A stretch of DNA of 64,000 nucleotides. Source: Thalassovita gelatinovora (lineage in GTDB: Bacteria > Pseudomonadota > Alphaproteobacteria > Rhodobacterales > Rhodobacteraceae). The stretch lies in the NCBI RefSeq assembly GCF_001458355.1, contig NZ_CYSA01000015.1, forward strand, positions 501,001-565,000. The letters run 5' to 3'. The first letter of the stretch is position 1. Every line of letters begins with the position of its first letter. Shown piece by piece: positions 17,472 through 26,706 of this stretch. The position numbers were made by a program, and so were the translations under genes. The notes beneath the pieces are model-generated. The model had not been told where the DNA came from. It searched no databases and was given only the letters and a program-made list of their open reading frames with translations.

Positions 17472-18809
17472 TCAGTTCTGATCAGCGATGGCAGACAGGC
17501 CCTTGAGCAAATCAATCGCATAGGCGAGTTGGTAATCTTCTTCCCGCAATTTGGCGGCTTCATCAGCCTTGGCGCGTTCGTCCTCGATTTGCTTGATCTC
17601 GTCTTCGCTCAGACTGTCATTGCTGAGGCTGCCACGAAGATCGGCTTCGGACCGGGTGCGGCGGGCCGCGCTTTGGTCTTCGGCTTCGGCATCGGGGGTC
17701 CGGCGCGGTTGTGCCACCACGATATCGGGGGACACACCCAGATTCTGGATCGACCGGCCTGACGGGGTGTAATAGCGCGCCGTGGTCAGCCGCATCGCAC
17801 CGTCACCGCGCAGCGGCATTACGGTCTGCACCGACCCCTTGCCGAAACTTTTGGTGCCGACAACGATAGCACGGTGATGATCCTTGAGCGCACCGGCCAC
17901 GATTTCCGAAGCCGAAGCGGAGCCACCATTGATCAGCACCACCATCGGTTTGCCCATCGCCAGATCGCCGGGGGCGGCGTTATAACGGTCGCCATCGGCC
18001 GGGTTGCGGCCACGGGTCGACACGATTTCACCGCTGTCGAGGAAAGCATCAGAAACCTGAATTGCCTGAGTCAGCAACCCGCCGGGATTGTTGCGCAGGT
18101 CCAGCACGATGCCGTTGACCTTATCCATGCCACCAAGATCTTCGACCGCCTTTTTCAGCTCTTCTTCGACGCCGGGATAGGTCTGGTCATTGAAGGTGGT
18201 AACGCGCAGCACAACGGTGTTGCCTTCGGTCCGGGTTCGTACCGGGCGCAGCTTGATCGTGTCACGGATGATAGAGATGTCGAACGGTTCCGCAGTGCCG
18301 TCGCGCACTACGGTGATGATGATTTCGCTGCCCACCGGACCACGCATCAGGTCGACTGCATCGTCAAGGCCCAGCCCCAACAGGCTTTCGCCATCGACAT
18401 GGGTGATGAAATCGCCAGATTCGACCCCGGCTTCGTCGGCCGGGGTACCGTCGATCGGCGAAACCACTTTGACGAAGCCGTCTTCCTGAGTGACCTCGAT
18501 GCCAAGGCCGCCGAACTGACCGCGGGTTTGCACCCGCATATCGGCGGCGTCATCGGGCGACAGGTAGCTGGAATGCGGATCAAGCGAGGTCAACATGCCG
18601 TTGATCGCCGCTTCGATCAGTTTTTCTTCGTCCACCTCTTCGACATATTGGACACGAATGCGTTCGAAAATATCGCCGAACAGGTCGAGCTGTTCATAGA
18701 CATTCGTCTGTTTCGCCGCTTCCTGCGCCAGGAGCGGACCGGCCACCTGCGTGGTGGCAATGATCCCGGCCAGCGTGCCGCCAAGGGCGGCCATGACGAA
18801 TTTCTTCAT
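17472..18809 (-). CDS. ctpA: Carboxy-terminal processing protease, S41 family
   Basis: A 445-residue periplasmic protease. It has an N-terminal signal (1-29, ending LLAQEA), a PDZ domain (about 95-175, GGLGIEV...GDFITHVDGESLLGL) and the S41 core. The catalytic dyad is Ser299 in SASASEI and Lys324 in SFGKGSV, 25 residues apart as in Prc/CtpA. The C-terminal 70 residues are a charged tail of coiled-coil type (EDEIKQIEDERAKADEAAKL). CtpA trims cell-wall hydrolases and lipoproteins. It follows envC by 3 bp, which suggests that the two act together in cell-wall remodelling. Confidence 0.95.
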   Translation of the reverse strand: MKKFVMAALGGTLAGIIATTQVAGPLLAQEAAKQTNVYEQLDLFGDIFERIRVQYVEEVDEEKLIEAAINGMLTSLDPHSSYLSPDDAADMRVQTRGQFGGLGIEVTQEDGFVKVVSPIDGTPADEAGVESGDFITHVDGESLLGLGLDDAVDLMRGPVGSEIIITVVRDGTAEPFDISIIRDTIKLRPVRTRTEGNTVVLRVTTFNDQTYPGVEEELKKAVEDLGGMDKVNGIVLDLRNNPGGLLTQAIQVSDAFLDSGEIVSTRGRNPADGDRYNAAPGDLAMGKPMVVLINGGSASASEIVAGALKDHHRAIVVGTKSFGKGSVQTVMPLRGDGAMRLTTARYYTPSGRSIQNLGVSPDIVVAQPRRTPDAEAEDQSAARRTRSEADLRGSLSNDSLSEDEIKQIEDERAKADEAAKLREEDYQLAYAIDLLKGLSAIADQN

Positions 18810-18812
18810 CGC

Positions 18813-19946
18813 TCAGTTATCCTTCCCGGTTACGAACCACGTCGCCGGATCAACCGGCGCGTTATCTTCTCTGATCTCTATATAGAGCGTTTCTGTCGCC
18901 TCGGCACCAGCCCCCTTTCCGGCCTGTGCCAGAATTGCGCCGATTTCGGCATCTTCGCCACCCATCAGGCCGATCGGGCTGCCTGCGGGCAAGACCTGAC
19001 CGGTTATTCCATAGACCACATCCAGCCCGGCGAAAATGAACAGAAGCCCGGCTTGGGGTTCAAGGATCATCACATTGCCGTAATCAAGCAGTGGGCCCTG
19101 ATAGCGGATGGTGGCGGCGCTCGGGGTGCTGACCAAGGCGCGCGGGCGGGTCGCCAGAATCAGGCCGGGGCGGGTGATGCCGGTGGCGTCTGCTTCGCCT
19201 GCGCGACGCAGAACCACGCTTTGGACGGGCAAGGGTAGCACACCTTTGCGGTGGGCAATGTCGGGCAGGCTGCCGGGGGATTCGTTGTCGGCGATATCTG
19301 TCAGGCCGCTGGCGAAACCGGTCAGCGTTTCGGTCGACGCGATCAGGATCGCGGTCTTGACCGGATCTTCGGTAAAGCGGCGCGGCAGATCGGTGCGGTC
19401 GGCCACCGCCTGACTAAGCCGGGTGCGGGCCTGTTGCACCCCATCGAGCCCCTTTTCAAGCGTGGCGACGGCGTTTTGCTGCAAGCTGCGAAGGGTCGAA
19501 ACCTCATCCAGCTGGGTCCGCAACCGTGCGGCCTGTTCGTTCAGTGCCGGGGTCACATCGGCCAGCAGCATACCGGATCGGGCCGTGCCGGTGGGGCCGT
19601 CAGGATGCAGCACCAGAACCGGCGCAGGCGTCGCCGATATCGATTGCAGAACCCCCAGCAATTGGGCGATTTCGGTTTCGCGGGCCTGCAACACTTGCGC
19701 TAACTCCGCTTCGCGCAACGTCACCCGGCGCAACCCTTCGCGCATTGCTTCCAGCCCGTCTTCGTAGGCGCGCAGCGTTTCCGACAGGGCCTTGACCCGA
19801 TTGCGGGCGCTGTCGGCGCGGTCCAGTTCCATCGCGGCTGTCTCGAGCCGTTTTGCCGCCGCTTCGGCCAGCGCAGCCGGATCGGGATCGGCGCAAGCAG
19901 GCAAAGCAATGCCAATACATAAAGCGATCAGCGCGGCACGGATCAT
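18813..19946 (-). CDS. Murein hydrolase activator EnvC-like protein
   Basis: A 377-residue exported protein. The start at 19946 overlaps the gpmI stop (ATGA); a longer upstream frame is inside gpmI. A signal peptide is visible (MIRAALIALCIGIALPACA, possibly a lipobox-like LPAC). A long coiled coil (about 20-220) follows, and then a LytM/M23 domain (about 265-370: LDYGNVMILEPQAG, FAGLDVVYGITGQVLPAGSPIG). The metal-binding His residues of active LytM enzymes are missing, as in EnvC, which activates periplasmic amidases at the septum. It is grouped with ctpA. Confidence 0.9.
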   Translation of the reverse strand: MIRAALIALCIGIALPACADPDPAALAEAAAKRLETAAMELDRADSARNRVKALSETLRAYEDGLEAMREGLRRVTLREAELAQVLQARETEIAQLLGVLQSISATPAPVLVLHPDGPTGTARSGMLLADVTPALNEQAARLRTQLDEVSTLRSLQQNAVATLEKGLDGVQQARTRLSQAVADRTDLPRRFTEDPVKTAILIASTETLTGFASGLTDIADNESPGSLPDIAHRKGVLPLPVQSVVLRRAGEADATGITRPGLILATRPRALVSTPSAATIRYQGPLLDYGNVMILEPQAGLLFIFAGLDVVYGITGQVLPAGSPIGLMGGEDAEIGAILAQAGKGAGAEATETLYIEIREDNAPVDPATWFVTGKDN

Positions 19947-21460
19947 TCCAGCAAGCTTTTCCCGGTCATTTCCGGCGGCTGCGGCAGGCCCATTAGCTGC
20001 AGCAAGGTCGGGGCCAGATCGGACAATCGACCCTGGCGCAGTTTCGCGCCTTCGGGTCCACCGACCAGAACCACCGGAACCGGATTGATCGTATGCGCGG
20101 TATGTGGCCCGCCGGTTTTGGGATCGATCATCATTTCGCAATTGCCGTGATCCGCAGTGACGATCATAGCGCCGCCAGCTTTTCCCAAGGCGTCGATCAC
20201 CTGACCCAATCCTTGATCCACCGCTTCGCAGGCCTTGATCCCGGCTTTCAGATCGCCGGTATGCCCGACCATGTCGGGATTGGCGTAATTGGTCACGATC
20301 AGGTCATAGCCGTCTTTAATCGCCCCGACGAAATGTTCGGTGACCTCGGCGGCGGACATTTCCGGCTGCAAATCGTAAGTGGCCACCTTGGGCGATTGCG
20401 CCATGTAGCGATCTTCGCCAATTTCCGGGTCTTCCTTGCCGCCATTGAGGAAGAAGGTCACATGGGGGTATTTTTCGGTTTCGGCCAGACGGAATTGCCG
20501 TTTGCCCTGCTTGGCAACCCAAGCCCCCAGCGTGTTGACGATGTCGCGCGACGGAAACACGGTTCCCATATAAGCATTATGGCGTTCAGAATATTCCACC
20601 ATGCCCAACAAGGCGGCCCAGCCGGGGCGCGGGCCGGTGTCGAAATCGCTGAAATCCGGTTCGCCAATCGCGCGCAGGATTTCGCGCGCCCGGTCGGCGC
20701 GGAAATTCAAGCAAAAGAAGCCGTCACCGTCCTTGGCGCCCTGATAGTCTCCGATCACCGTGGCGGTGATGAATTCATCGCTTTCCTCGCGCTGATAAGC
20801 GGTGTCGACAGCAGCATGGGCGCTGGTGGAATGGCCGCCTTTGCCATTGATCATTGCGGCATAGGCTTCGGATACCCGTTCCCAACGATTGTCGCGGTCC
20901 ATCGCGAAATAACGCCCGATCACGGTGCCGATCTTTGCCCGGTCTGGCAGTGCCGCTTCCAGATCCTCGAAATAGGTGAAGGCCGACTTCGGGGCCACGT
21001 CACGGCCATCGGTGATGGCATGCAGCACAACCGGCACACCACCATCGGTGATCGCCTTGATCGCGGCAATGATGTGGGTCAGATGACCATGCACGCCGCC
21101 ATCGGAGACCAACCCCATCAGATGCGCGGTGCCGCCCGAGGCTTTGAGCTTGGCAATGAAAGCCTGCAATGCCTCGCTGGAAAAGAAACTGCCATCTTCG
21201 ATCGCAAGGTCGATCTGGCCCAGATCCATTGCCACCACACGACCAGCGCCGATATTGGTATGGCCGACTTCGGAATTGCCCATCTGGCCGCTGGGCAGGC
21301 CGACATCGGGACCGTGGGTGATCAGCTGATTATGCGGGCAATCCGACATGATTCGGTCGAAAACCGGGGTATTGGCCAGCGCCGGGGCATTGCCCTTGGT
21401 TTCGGTGCGCAGCCCCCAACCATCGAGAATGCACAAAACAACGGGTTTGGGATGTGTCAT
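19943..21460 (-). CDS. gpmI: 2,3-bisphosphoglycerate-independent phosphoglycerate mutase
   Basis: A 505-residue cytoplasmic enzyme that interconverts 3- and 2-phosphoglycerate in glycolysis and gluconeogenesis. The alkaline-phosphatase-like core begins VVLCILDGWGLR with the metal Asp, the phosphoserine intermediate is Ser63 in GNSEVGHTNIG, and the C-terminal ADHGNCE and HTAHTINPVP hold the manganese-binding His residues. The length is typical. Its stop overlaps the envC start, part of the common alphaproteobacterial order rsfS-rlmH-gpmI-envC-ctpA. Confidence 0.97.
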   Translation of the reverse strand: MTHPKPVVLCILDGWGLRTETKGNAPALANTPVFDRIMSDCPHNQLITHGPDVGLPSGQMGNSEVGHTNIGAGRVVAMDLGQIDLAIEDGSFFSSEALQAFIAKLKASGGTAHLMGLVSDGGVHGHLTHIIAAIKAITDGGVPVVLHAITDGRDVAPKSAFTYFEDLEAALPDRAKIGTVIGRYFAMDRDNRWERVSEAYAAMINGKGGHSTSAHAAVDTAYQREESDEFITATVIGDYQGAKDGDGFFCLNFRADRAREILRAIGEPDFSDFDTGPRPGWAALLGMVEYSERHNAYMGTVFPSRDIVNTLGAWVAKQGKRQFRLAETEKYPHVTFFLNGGKEDPEIGEDRYMAQSPKVATYDLQPEMSAAEVTEHFVGAIKDGYDLIVTNYANPDMVGHTGDLKAGIKACEAVDQGLGQVIDALGKAGGAMIVTADHGNCEMMIDPKTGGPHTAHTINPVPVVLVGGPEGAKLRQGRLSDLAPTLLQLMGLPQPPEMTGKSLLE

Positions 21461-21519
21461 GGGCTGCCCTTCATCAAGTTACCCGCTATCTAAGGGTCCT
21501 GCCCGCAAGGGGCAAGCAT

Positions 21520-21990
21520 TCAGACCCGATGGTAAGGGCTTCCGGCGAGAATCGAGGCCGCGCGATACAGTTGTTCGCACAGCATCGCCCGCGCCAACAT
21601 ATGCGGCCAAACCATTTTGCCGAAAGACAGGGAAAAATCCGCGTTGGCGCGCAAGGCCGGGTCGATCCCGTCCGCGCCACCGATGACAAAGGCCAGATCG
21701 CCGCGCCCGGCGTCGCGCCAGCCCGCCAGTTTGTCGGCGAAATCGGGTGAACTGAGCAGCTTGCCCCGTTCGTCCATCGTGCAGATCACCGCGCCCTGCG
21801 GCAAAGCACGTTCCAGCAGCGCGGCTTCGGCAGCCATGCCGCCGCCTTTTTTGTCTTCGACTTCGTGAATGGTCAAAGGTCCCAAGCCCAAGCCGCGACC
21901 ACTACGATCGAATCGGGTGAGGTAATCGTCGATCAATGCGCGTTCGGGGCCGGAACGCATCCGTCCCACCGCGCAGATATGAACCCGCAT
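21520..21990 (-). CDS. rlmH: 23S rRNA pseudouridine(1915) N3-methyltransferase RlmH
   Basis: A 156-residue SPOUT-family methyltransferase starting MRVHICAVGRMRSGPE. A longer frame upstream runs through rsfS and is not used. The SAM-binding knot is visible as LAFVIGGADGID (about 100-111) and the C-terminal MVWPHMLARAMLCEQLYRA carries the family's conserved ending. The ATG overlaps the rsfS stop by one base (TGATG). It methylates a pseudouridine in helix 69 of assembled 70S ribosomes. Confidence 0.95.
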   Translation of the reverse strand: MRVHICAVGRMRSGPERALIDDYLTRFDRSGRGLGLGPLTIHEVEDKKGGGMAAEAALLERALPQGAVICTMDERGKLLSSPDFADKLAGWRDAGRGDLAFVIGGADGIDPALRANADFSLSFGKMVWPHMLARAMLCEQLYRAASILAGSPYHRV

Positions 21991-22355
21991 CAGGCCTGGG
22001 TGGGCGATGCCCCAGCGGGCTGCCACATTTTTTCGATCTGATAGAAGTCGCGCACTTCGGGCCGAAAGATATGCACGATCACATCGGCGGCGTCGATCAA
22101 TACCCAATCGCCGGTATCCTTGCCTTCGACCCGGCTGACGCGGTTGAAGTCGTGTTTCAACCGTTCCACAAGTTTTTCCGCCATCGCCGCGACTTGGCGG
22201 CTGGACCGGCCGGAACACACGACCATGTAATCGCCGATCGACGATTTACCGCGCAGATCAATCTGCACGATGTCTTCGGCTTTGTCATCGTCGAGAGAGC
22301 TTAGGATACGGGCAAGCAGGTCTTCGCTTGTCACATCTGCAGGGGCGCCGGTCAC
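21990..22355 (-). CDS. rsfS: Ribosomal silencing factor RsfS
   Basis: A 121-residue protein that binds uL14 (RplN) and blocks subunit joining under starvation. The core KAEDIVQIDLRGKSSIGDYM, GRSSRQVAAMAEKL and EGKDTGDWVLIDAADVIVHIF is clear. The annotated start is a GTG whose bases overlap the TGA of an 18-codon out-of-frame reading frame (22352-22408), while the good AAGGAGG sequence (22412-22418) is spaced for an in-frame CTG at 22403. The true N-terminus is therefore uncertain by up to 16 residues. Confidence 0.93.
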   Translation of the reverse strand: MTGAPADVTSEDLLARILSSLDDDKAEDIVQIDLRGKSSIGDYMVVCSGRSSRQVAAMAEKLVERLKHDFNRVSRVEGKDTGDWVLIDAADVIVHIFRPEVRDFYQIEKMWQPAGASPTQA

Positions 22356-22408
22356 GGCTGCCCCCAGTTCAGCGGCTTTTGCCGCATCATGGCTAAGAGA
22401 CAGGACAT
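22352..22408 (-). CDS. Possible leader peptide before rsfS
   Basis: An 18-codon frame (MSCLLAMMRQKPLNWGQP) with AAGGAGG 3 bases before its ATG. Its TGA overlaps the GTG of rsfS (GTGA). It could couple translation of rsfS, or it may be chance if rsfS uses a rare CTG start. There is no protein-level support. Confidence 0.3.
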   Translation of the reverse strand: MSCLLAMMRQKPLNWGQP

Positions 22409-22628
22409 CGTCCTCCTTATTTCATGCGCCGTAAAAGCCCCGGCGCCGGACATATTCAGGATACCATTGGATATGTGAAATCTCAATATCCTGTTCAAGG
22501 GGTTGCATTCGATCGCCGCTTCGGTCCCGAATCGTTGTCGGATAGTTCGGCTGTTGGCCTAAGATTGACGCTTTGACTGGAGGGATTTGAAATCGGATGC
22601 AACCGTATTCATCTTGCCCGAAATACTT

Positions 22629-22653
22629 CAGGGGTTTGGGGGCAGCGCCCCCA
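22629..22653. repeat. Intergenic hairpin with GGGGGC/GCCCCC arms
   Basis: A 7-bp perfect stem (22637-22643 with 22647-22653) with a 3-base loop, preceded by TTCAGGGGTT. It lies between rsfS and mscS and has no T tract on the plus strand. It looks like the dispersed intergenic hairpins found in Rhodobacterales genomes and could also stop transcription from mscS. The rest of 22430-22682 holds no supported gene. Confidence 0.5.
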
Positions 22654-22682
22654 TCGCGCCCAAAGCAGGCACCGCGCAAAAA

Positions 22683-24020
22683 TTATTCCGGCTTGGTCTG
22701 CACTTGCGATCCAGGCAGCAGCGTAACTTCGCGCTGCGGGAACGGGATAGAAATACCATTTTCCTGAAACGCATCCCAAAGCGCCAGAAACACGTTGCCG
22801 CGAATATTGGTCAGCCCGCCGGTCGGGTCTCTGATCCAGAACCGCAGCACGTAATCCACCGAACTGTCGCCGAAGCCGACAATATGGCAAACTGGTGGTT
22901 TGAAGCTCAGCACCCGGTCGACGCTCAGGGCGGCTTCGATCGCGATGGTGCGCACCTGATGCGGATCATCGCCATAAGCAGTACCAAATTCGATATCAAG
23001 CCGCACGTAATCGTTGGAATGCGACCAGTTCACCACCTGGCCGGTGATCAGGTCTTCGTTCGGGATCAGAAATTCCTTGCCGTCCCGGGTGACGACACTG
23101 ACATAGCGCGCGCCCAGCGCTTCGATCCAGCCAAAGGTCGATCCCAGCGAAATCACGTCACCGGGCTTGATCGATTTGTCCATCAAAATGATGATGCCGG
23201 AAACCAGGTTGGACACGACTTTCTGCAACCCGAAACCAAGCCCCACACCGATCGCACCGGACAGAAAGGCCAAGCCAGTCAGGTCGAAGCCGACCGCCTG
23301 CAAACCGATGAAAACCGCAGCACCATACAGCAGAACCTGAAGGAATTTCACCATCAGTACCTGCATCGAGGGGCTGATTTCCTTGTTGCTTCGGATTCTG
23401 TCGGTACTGGTGCGCGACAGGAACCGGGCCAGCGTGAACAATATCGTCAAGGACGCAACGGCCTGCAGCAATAGCCACAGCGATAAATGGGTGTCGCCCA
23501 GATTGATTCCGGCGCTGTCCAGCAGCAGGCGGGTGTCTTCGGTCAGGTTGAGGATCGACAGCGTGACCCAGATCCAGCCACAATAGCGCACCACCTGACG
23601 CAGAAAGGTGTTGCTGATCACCCGGGTCAGAATAGCGATAATCAACCAGGCGAGGGCAAGTTGCGCCAGAATGCCCAGCATATAAGACCGGCTGGGCCAG
23701 GTGACTTCGCGCATGATCCAAACCGTCGGCCAGATCAGCGCGACGAAAATGACCAACCGCAGCCGTCGCCGCAAAATCACCAGCAGCCGCAGCCGTGAAT
23801 TTGGCCAATGCGTCTTGCTGCGCATCCAATCGTGCATGCGTGGATTAAGGAAGCGATTGAGCAGATACGCGGCGATCACCAGCCCGATCGCGATCGCGAT
23901 CTGGTAGCCGCTCCAGGGGCGCAGCAGTCCGATGAAAAACCGTTCGACATCCGACCAGAGACCGAGCACCAGCTCTTCTGTGCTTTGCGACGGGGCGGTT
24001 CCGGCCAGTTTTTCATCCAT
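22683..24020 (-). CDS. Mechanosensitive ion channel family protein (MscS-type)
   Basis: An inner-membrane channel of 445 residues from the ATG at 24020 (MDEKLAGTAPSQ); in-frame ATGs at 24098 and 24116 are possible but add low-complexity residues. Five or six hydrophobic segments precede the MscS core, where the pore helix pattern GLAFLSGAIGVGLGFGLQKVVSNLVSG (given here only in outline, about 255-280) and the beta domain start (IKPGDVISLGSTFGWIE) are diagnostic. The C-terminal domain ends with YVLRFWIRDP. It probably acts as an emergency release valve or osmotic sensor. It is divergent from leuC. Confidence 0.9.
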   Translation of the reverse strand: MDEKLAGTAPSQSTEELVLGLWSDVERFFIGLLRPWSGYQIAIAIGLVIAAYLLNRFLNPRMHDWMRSKTHWPNSRLRLLVILRRRLRLVIFVALIWPTVWIMREVTWPSRSYMLGILAQLALAWLIIAILTRVISNTFLRQVVRYCGWIWVTLSILNLTEDTRLLLDSAGINLGDTHLSLWLLLQAVASLTILFTLARFLSRTSTDRIRSNKEISPSMQVLMVKFLQVLLYGAAVFIGLQAVGFDLTGLAFLSGAIGVGLGFGLQKVVSNLVSGIIILMDKSIKPGDVISLGSTFGWIEALGARYVSVVTRDGKEFLIPNEDLITGQVVNWSHSNDYVRLDIEFGTAYGDDPHQVRTIAIEAALSVDRVLSFKPPVCHIVGFGDSSVDYVLRFWIRDPTGGLTNIRGNVFLALWDAFQENGISIPFPQREVTLLPGSQVQTKPE

Positions 24021-24241
24021 GCCAAAACGATTACACGGGCTGTCTGATCCGGCAAGGCCCTTGTCAGACTCGGGGAGAGACTGTATCTGCCCTTGCATGA
24101 CACGGATTTTCGACATGGATGATCGCGCGCGCCTGCCCTGGAGGTTTTTTGGCGCCACGCTTACTGTTCTGGCCCGCCTATAAGGCGCGCCCATCCCTGT
24201 CACTGCCCATCATTTCCGAAGACAATCCACGGGAGAGGACC

Positions 24242-25648
24242 ATGACCGCCCCGAAGACACTCTATGATAAAATCTGGGACGCCCATGTCGCAGATGAAGC
24301 CGAAGACGGCACCTGCTTGCTGTATATCGATCGCCACCTGGTCCATGAAGTGACCAGCCCGCAGGCTTTCGAAGGTCTGCGCCTGACGCATCGCAATGTA
24401 CATGCGCCGGACAAGACCATTGCTGTGCCGGATCACAACGTGCCGACCACGCTGGACCGCGCGAAGGGTATCGAAAACGAAGAAAGCCGCATTCAGGTTG
24501 ATGCGCTGGACAAGAACGCCAAGGATTTTGGCATTCATTACTATCCGGTATCCGATGTCCGTCAGGGTATCGTGCATATCGTCGGTCCGGAACAGGGCTG
24601 GACCTTGCCGGGCATGACCGTAGTTTGCGGCGACAGCCATACTGCGACTCATGGCGCGTTCGGGTCGTTGGCGCATGGTATCGGCACCTCGGAAGTGGAA
24701 CATGTTCTGGCCACCCAGACACTGATCCAGAAGAAGTCGAAAAACATGAAGGTGGAAATCACCGGCAAGCTGAAGCCGGGCGTGACCGCCAAGGACATCA
24801 CCCTGGCCGTGATCGGCAAAACCGGCACAGCTGGCGGCACTGGTTATGTCATCGAATATTGTGGCGAAGCGATCCGCGATCTGTCGATGGAAGGCCGCAT
24901 GACCGTCTGCAACATGGCAATCGAAGGCGGCGCTCGCGCCGGTCTGATCGCACCGGATGAAACCACGTTCGAATATGTCAAAGGTCGCCCGCACGCGCCG
25001 AAAGGGGCAGCTTGGGAACAGGCGTTGGCCTATTGGAAAACGCTTTACACAGATGACGACGCGCATTTCGACAAAGTCGTGACGCTGAAGGCTGAAGAGA
25101 TCGAACCGGTCGTCACCTGGGGCACCAGCCCCGAAGACGTGCTGCCGATTTCTGGCGTGGTTCCAAGCCCGGAAGATTTCGAAGGCGGCAAGATAGAGGC
25201 GGCCAAGCGCGCGCTCGACTATATGGGTCTGACCCCGGGTCAGAAACTGACCGATATCTCAATCGACACGGTGTTTATCGGATCCTGCACCAATGGCCGG
25301 ATCGAAGATCTGCGCGCCGTGGCCGATGTGGTCAAGGGCAAGAAGATCAAGGACGGCATCCGTGCGATGATCGTTCCCGGGTCCGGTCTGGTCCGAGCGC
25401 AGGCAGAAGAAGAAGGTCTGGCCGATATCTTCGAAGAGGCCGGTTTCGAATGGCGTCTCGCGGGCTGTTCGATGTGTCTTGCGATGAACCCGGACCAGTT
25501 GTCAGAGGGCGAGCGTTGCGCTTCGACTTCGAACCGGAACTTCGAAGGCCGTCAGGGCTATAAGGGCCGCACCCATCTGGTCAGCCCAGCCATGGCCGCC
25601 GCTGCCGCGCTGACCGGTCATCTGACCGATGTGCGCGAGTTGATGTGA
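24242..25648 (+). CDS. leuC: 3-isopropylmalate dehydratase large subunit
   Basis: A 468-residue aconitase-superfamily protein. The start at 24242 has GGAGAGGA upstream; an upstream extension of the frame overlaps the mscS promoter and is ignored. 4Fe-4S ligands are visible: one Cys in [13 protein letters not shown] and two in [35 protein letters not shown] is the usual substrate motif. With LeuD it isomerises 2- to 3-isopropylmalate in leucine synthesis. leuD follows after an 82-bp spacer holding a REP-like pair, and leuB lies 5 kb further on. Confidence 0.97.
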   Translation: MTAPKTLYDKIWDAHVADEAEDGTCLLYIDRHLVHEVTSPQAFEGLRLTHRNVHAPDKTIAVPDHNVPTTLDRAKGIENEESRIQVDALDKNAKDFGIHYYPVSDVRQGIVHIVGPEQGWTLPGMTVVCGDSHTATHGAFGSLAHGIGTSEVEHVLATQTLIQKKSKNMKVEITGKLKPGVTAKDITLAVIGKTGTAGGTGYVIEYCGEAIRDLSMEGRMTVCNMAIEGGARAGLIAPDETTFEYVKGRPHAPKGAAWEQALAYWKTLYTDDDAHFDKVVTLKAEEIEPVVTWGTSPEDVLPISGVVPSPEDFEGGKIEAAKRALDYMGLTPGQKLTDISIDTVFIGSCTNGRIEDLRAVADVVKGKKIKDGIRAMIVPGSGLVRAQAEEEGLADIFEEAGFEWRLAGCSMCLAMNPDQLSEGERCASTSNRNFEGRQGYKGRTHLVSPAMAAAAALTGHLTDVRELM

Positions 25649-25654
25649 AACGGT

Positions 25655-25709
25655 GTGCCGGGCTGAAGTCCGGCCTACCACGGATGTAGGGCGGGCTTCA
25701 GTCCGCCAC
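25655..25709. repeat. REP-like inverted pair between leuC and leuD
   Basis: Two 24-bp units, 25655-25678 and 25686-25709, are near reverse complements of each other. Each one contains its own hairpin (GCCGG..CCGGC and GGCGG..CCGCC around a GCTGAAGT or GCTTCAGT core). This is the BIME-like arrangement of bacterial REP elements. It could stabilise the leuC transcript or tune leuD expression. Confidence 0.8.
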
Positions 25710-25730
25710 CCGTTCCAAGGAGAACAACCG

Positions 25731-26336
25731 ATGGAAAAGTTTGAAAAACTCCAAGGTATCGCAGCGCCTATGCCGCTGGTGAATATCGACACTGACATGA
25801 TCATTCCCAAAGTGTTCCTGAAAACGATCAAGCGATCCGGTCTGGGCGTGAATCTGTTTGACGAAATGCGCTATGATCGCGACGGCAACGAAATCCCCGA
25901 TTTCGTGCTGAACAAACCGCAATATCGTGACACCCAGATTCTGGTCGCGGGTGACAATTTCGGCTGTGGGTCGTCGCGCGAACACGCGCCTTGGGCGATT
26001 GCCGATTTCGGCATCAAATGCGTGATTTCGACCAGCTTTGCCGACATCTTCTTCAGCAACTGTTTCAAGAACGGCATCCTGCCGATCGTGCTGCCGAAGG
26101 AACAAGTCGATATCTTGATGCAGGATGCCGAAAAAGGGTCCAATGCGCGGATGACTGTCGATCTGGAAGCACAGGAAATCACTACCTCGGATGGCGAAGT
26201 TTTTCCGTTCGAAGTGGATTCGTTCAAGAAGCATTGCCTGCTCAATGGTCTGGATGATATCGGCCTGACGATGGAAAAGGCGGATGCGATCAAGTCTTTT
26301 GAAGACAAGATGGCGATGGATCGCCCCTGGGTCTGA
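25731..26336 (+). CDS. leuD: 3-isopropylmalate dehydratase small subunit
   Basis: A 201-residue swivel-domain subunit starting [26 protein letters not shown] lies 8 bases upstream. [13 protein letters not shown] (about 71-83) is the LeuD hallmark of substrate binding, and [10 protein letters not shown] follows. It forms the heterodimer with LeuC. A strong terminator 24 bp later ends the leuCD unit. Confidence 0.97.
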   Translation: MEKFEKLQGIAAPMPLVNIDTDMIIPKVFLKTIKRSGLGVNLFDEMRYDRDGNEIPDFVLNKPQYRDTQILVAGDNFGCGSSREHAPWAIADFGIKCVISTSFADIFFSNCFKNGILPIVLPKEQVDILMQDAEKGSNARMTVDLEAQEITTSDGEVFPFEVDSFKKHCLLNGLDDIGLTMEKADAIKSFEDKMAMDRPWV

Positions 26337-26359
26337 TCCCGGTTCGAACCCAATGAATA

Positions 26360-26386
26360 GCCGCCCCGGCTTGGGGCGGCTTTTTC
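26360..26386 (+). terminator. Intrinsic terminator of leuCD
   Basis: An 8-bp GC stem (26360-26367 with 26373-26380), 5-base loop, followed by TTTTT. Confidence 0.93.
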
Positions 26387-26706
26387 GTTTTGGCTGCTGA
26401 GTTTCCGGCTAGCATTCGATGGAAATACGGCGAAAGAGCCAATTTCGCCCATTGCGATCCATTTCGGATCTGCCACCAAATATGGGGGCGGCAGCGAATT
26501 ATGGCGGTCCGGATGATGCAATCCGGCACCACTTTGCCCTGTAAGTGAGTGAGATTGCAGCGATTTCAACGCACTGTGCTTGAGGCACAGCGGCAAACAA
26601 GGCAAGATTGGGGCGAGAATGAGGCAGTCCGCCCAACGTGGCGGCATCAAGTTGGAAACAGGGTGCGGCAAAGAATTGCATCCGGCCAAGTTGAAGGGAT
26701 CGGGTT
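26387..26706. other. Intergenic region without a supported gene
   Basis: 320 bp between the leuD terminator and the next membrane protein. Only short frames without ribosome sites are present. It should carry the promoter of the 26707 gene, but I see no convincing -35/-10 pair and no repeat of note. Confidence 0.6.

Noticed and set aside
17874-19238. 454-codon plus-strand open frame opposite ctpA
   Set aside because: It is antisense to a clear S41 protease with all catalytic residues; long antisense frames are normal in GC-rich genes. No ribosome site or motif.
20093-21493. 466-codon plus-strand open frame opposite gpmI
   Set aside because: Antisense to gpmI, His-rich nonsense composition, no family pattern.
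22422-22679. 85-codon minus-strand frame between rsfS and mscS
   Set aside because: It has no ribosome site at its start, it runs through the GGGGGC hairpin, and its composition changes along the frame.
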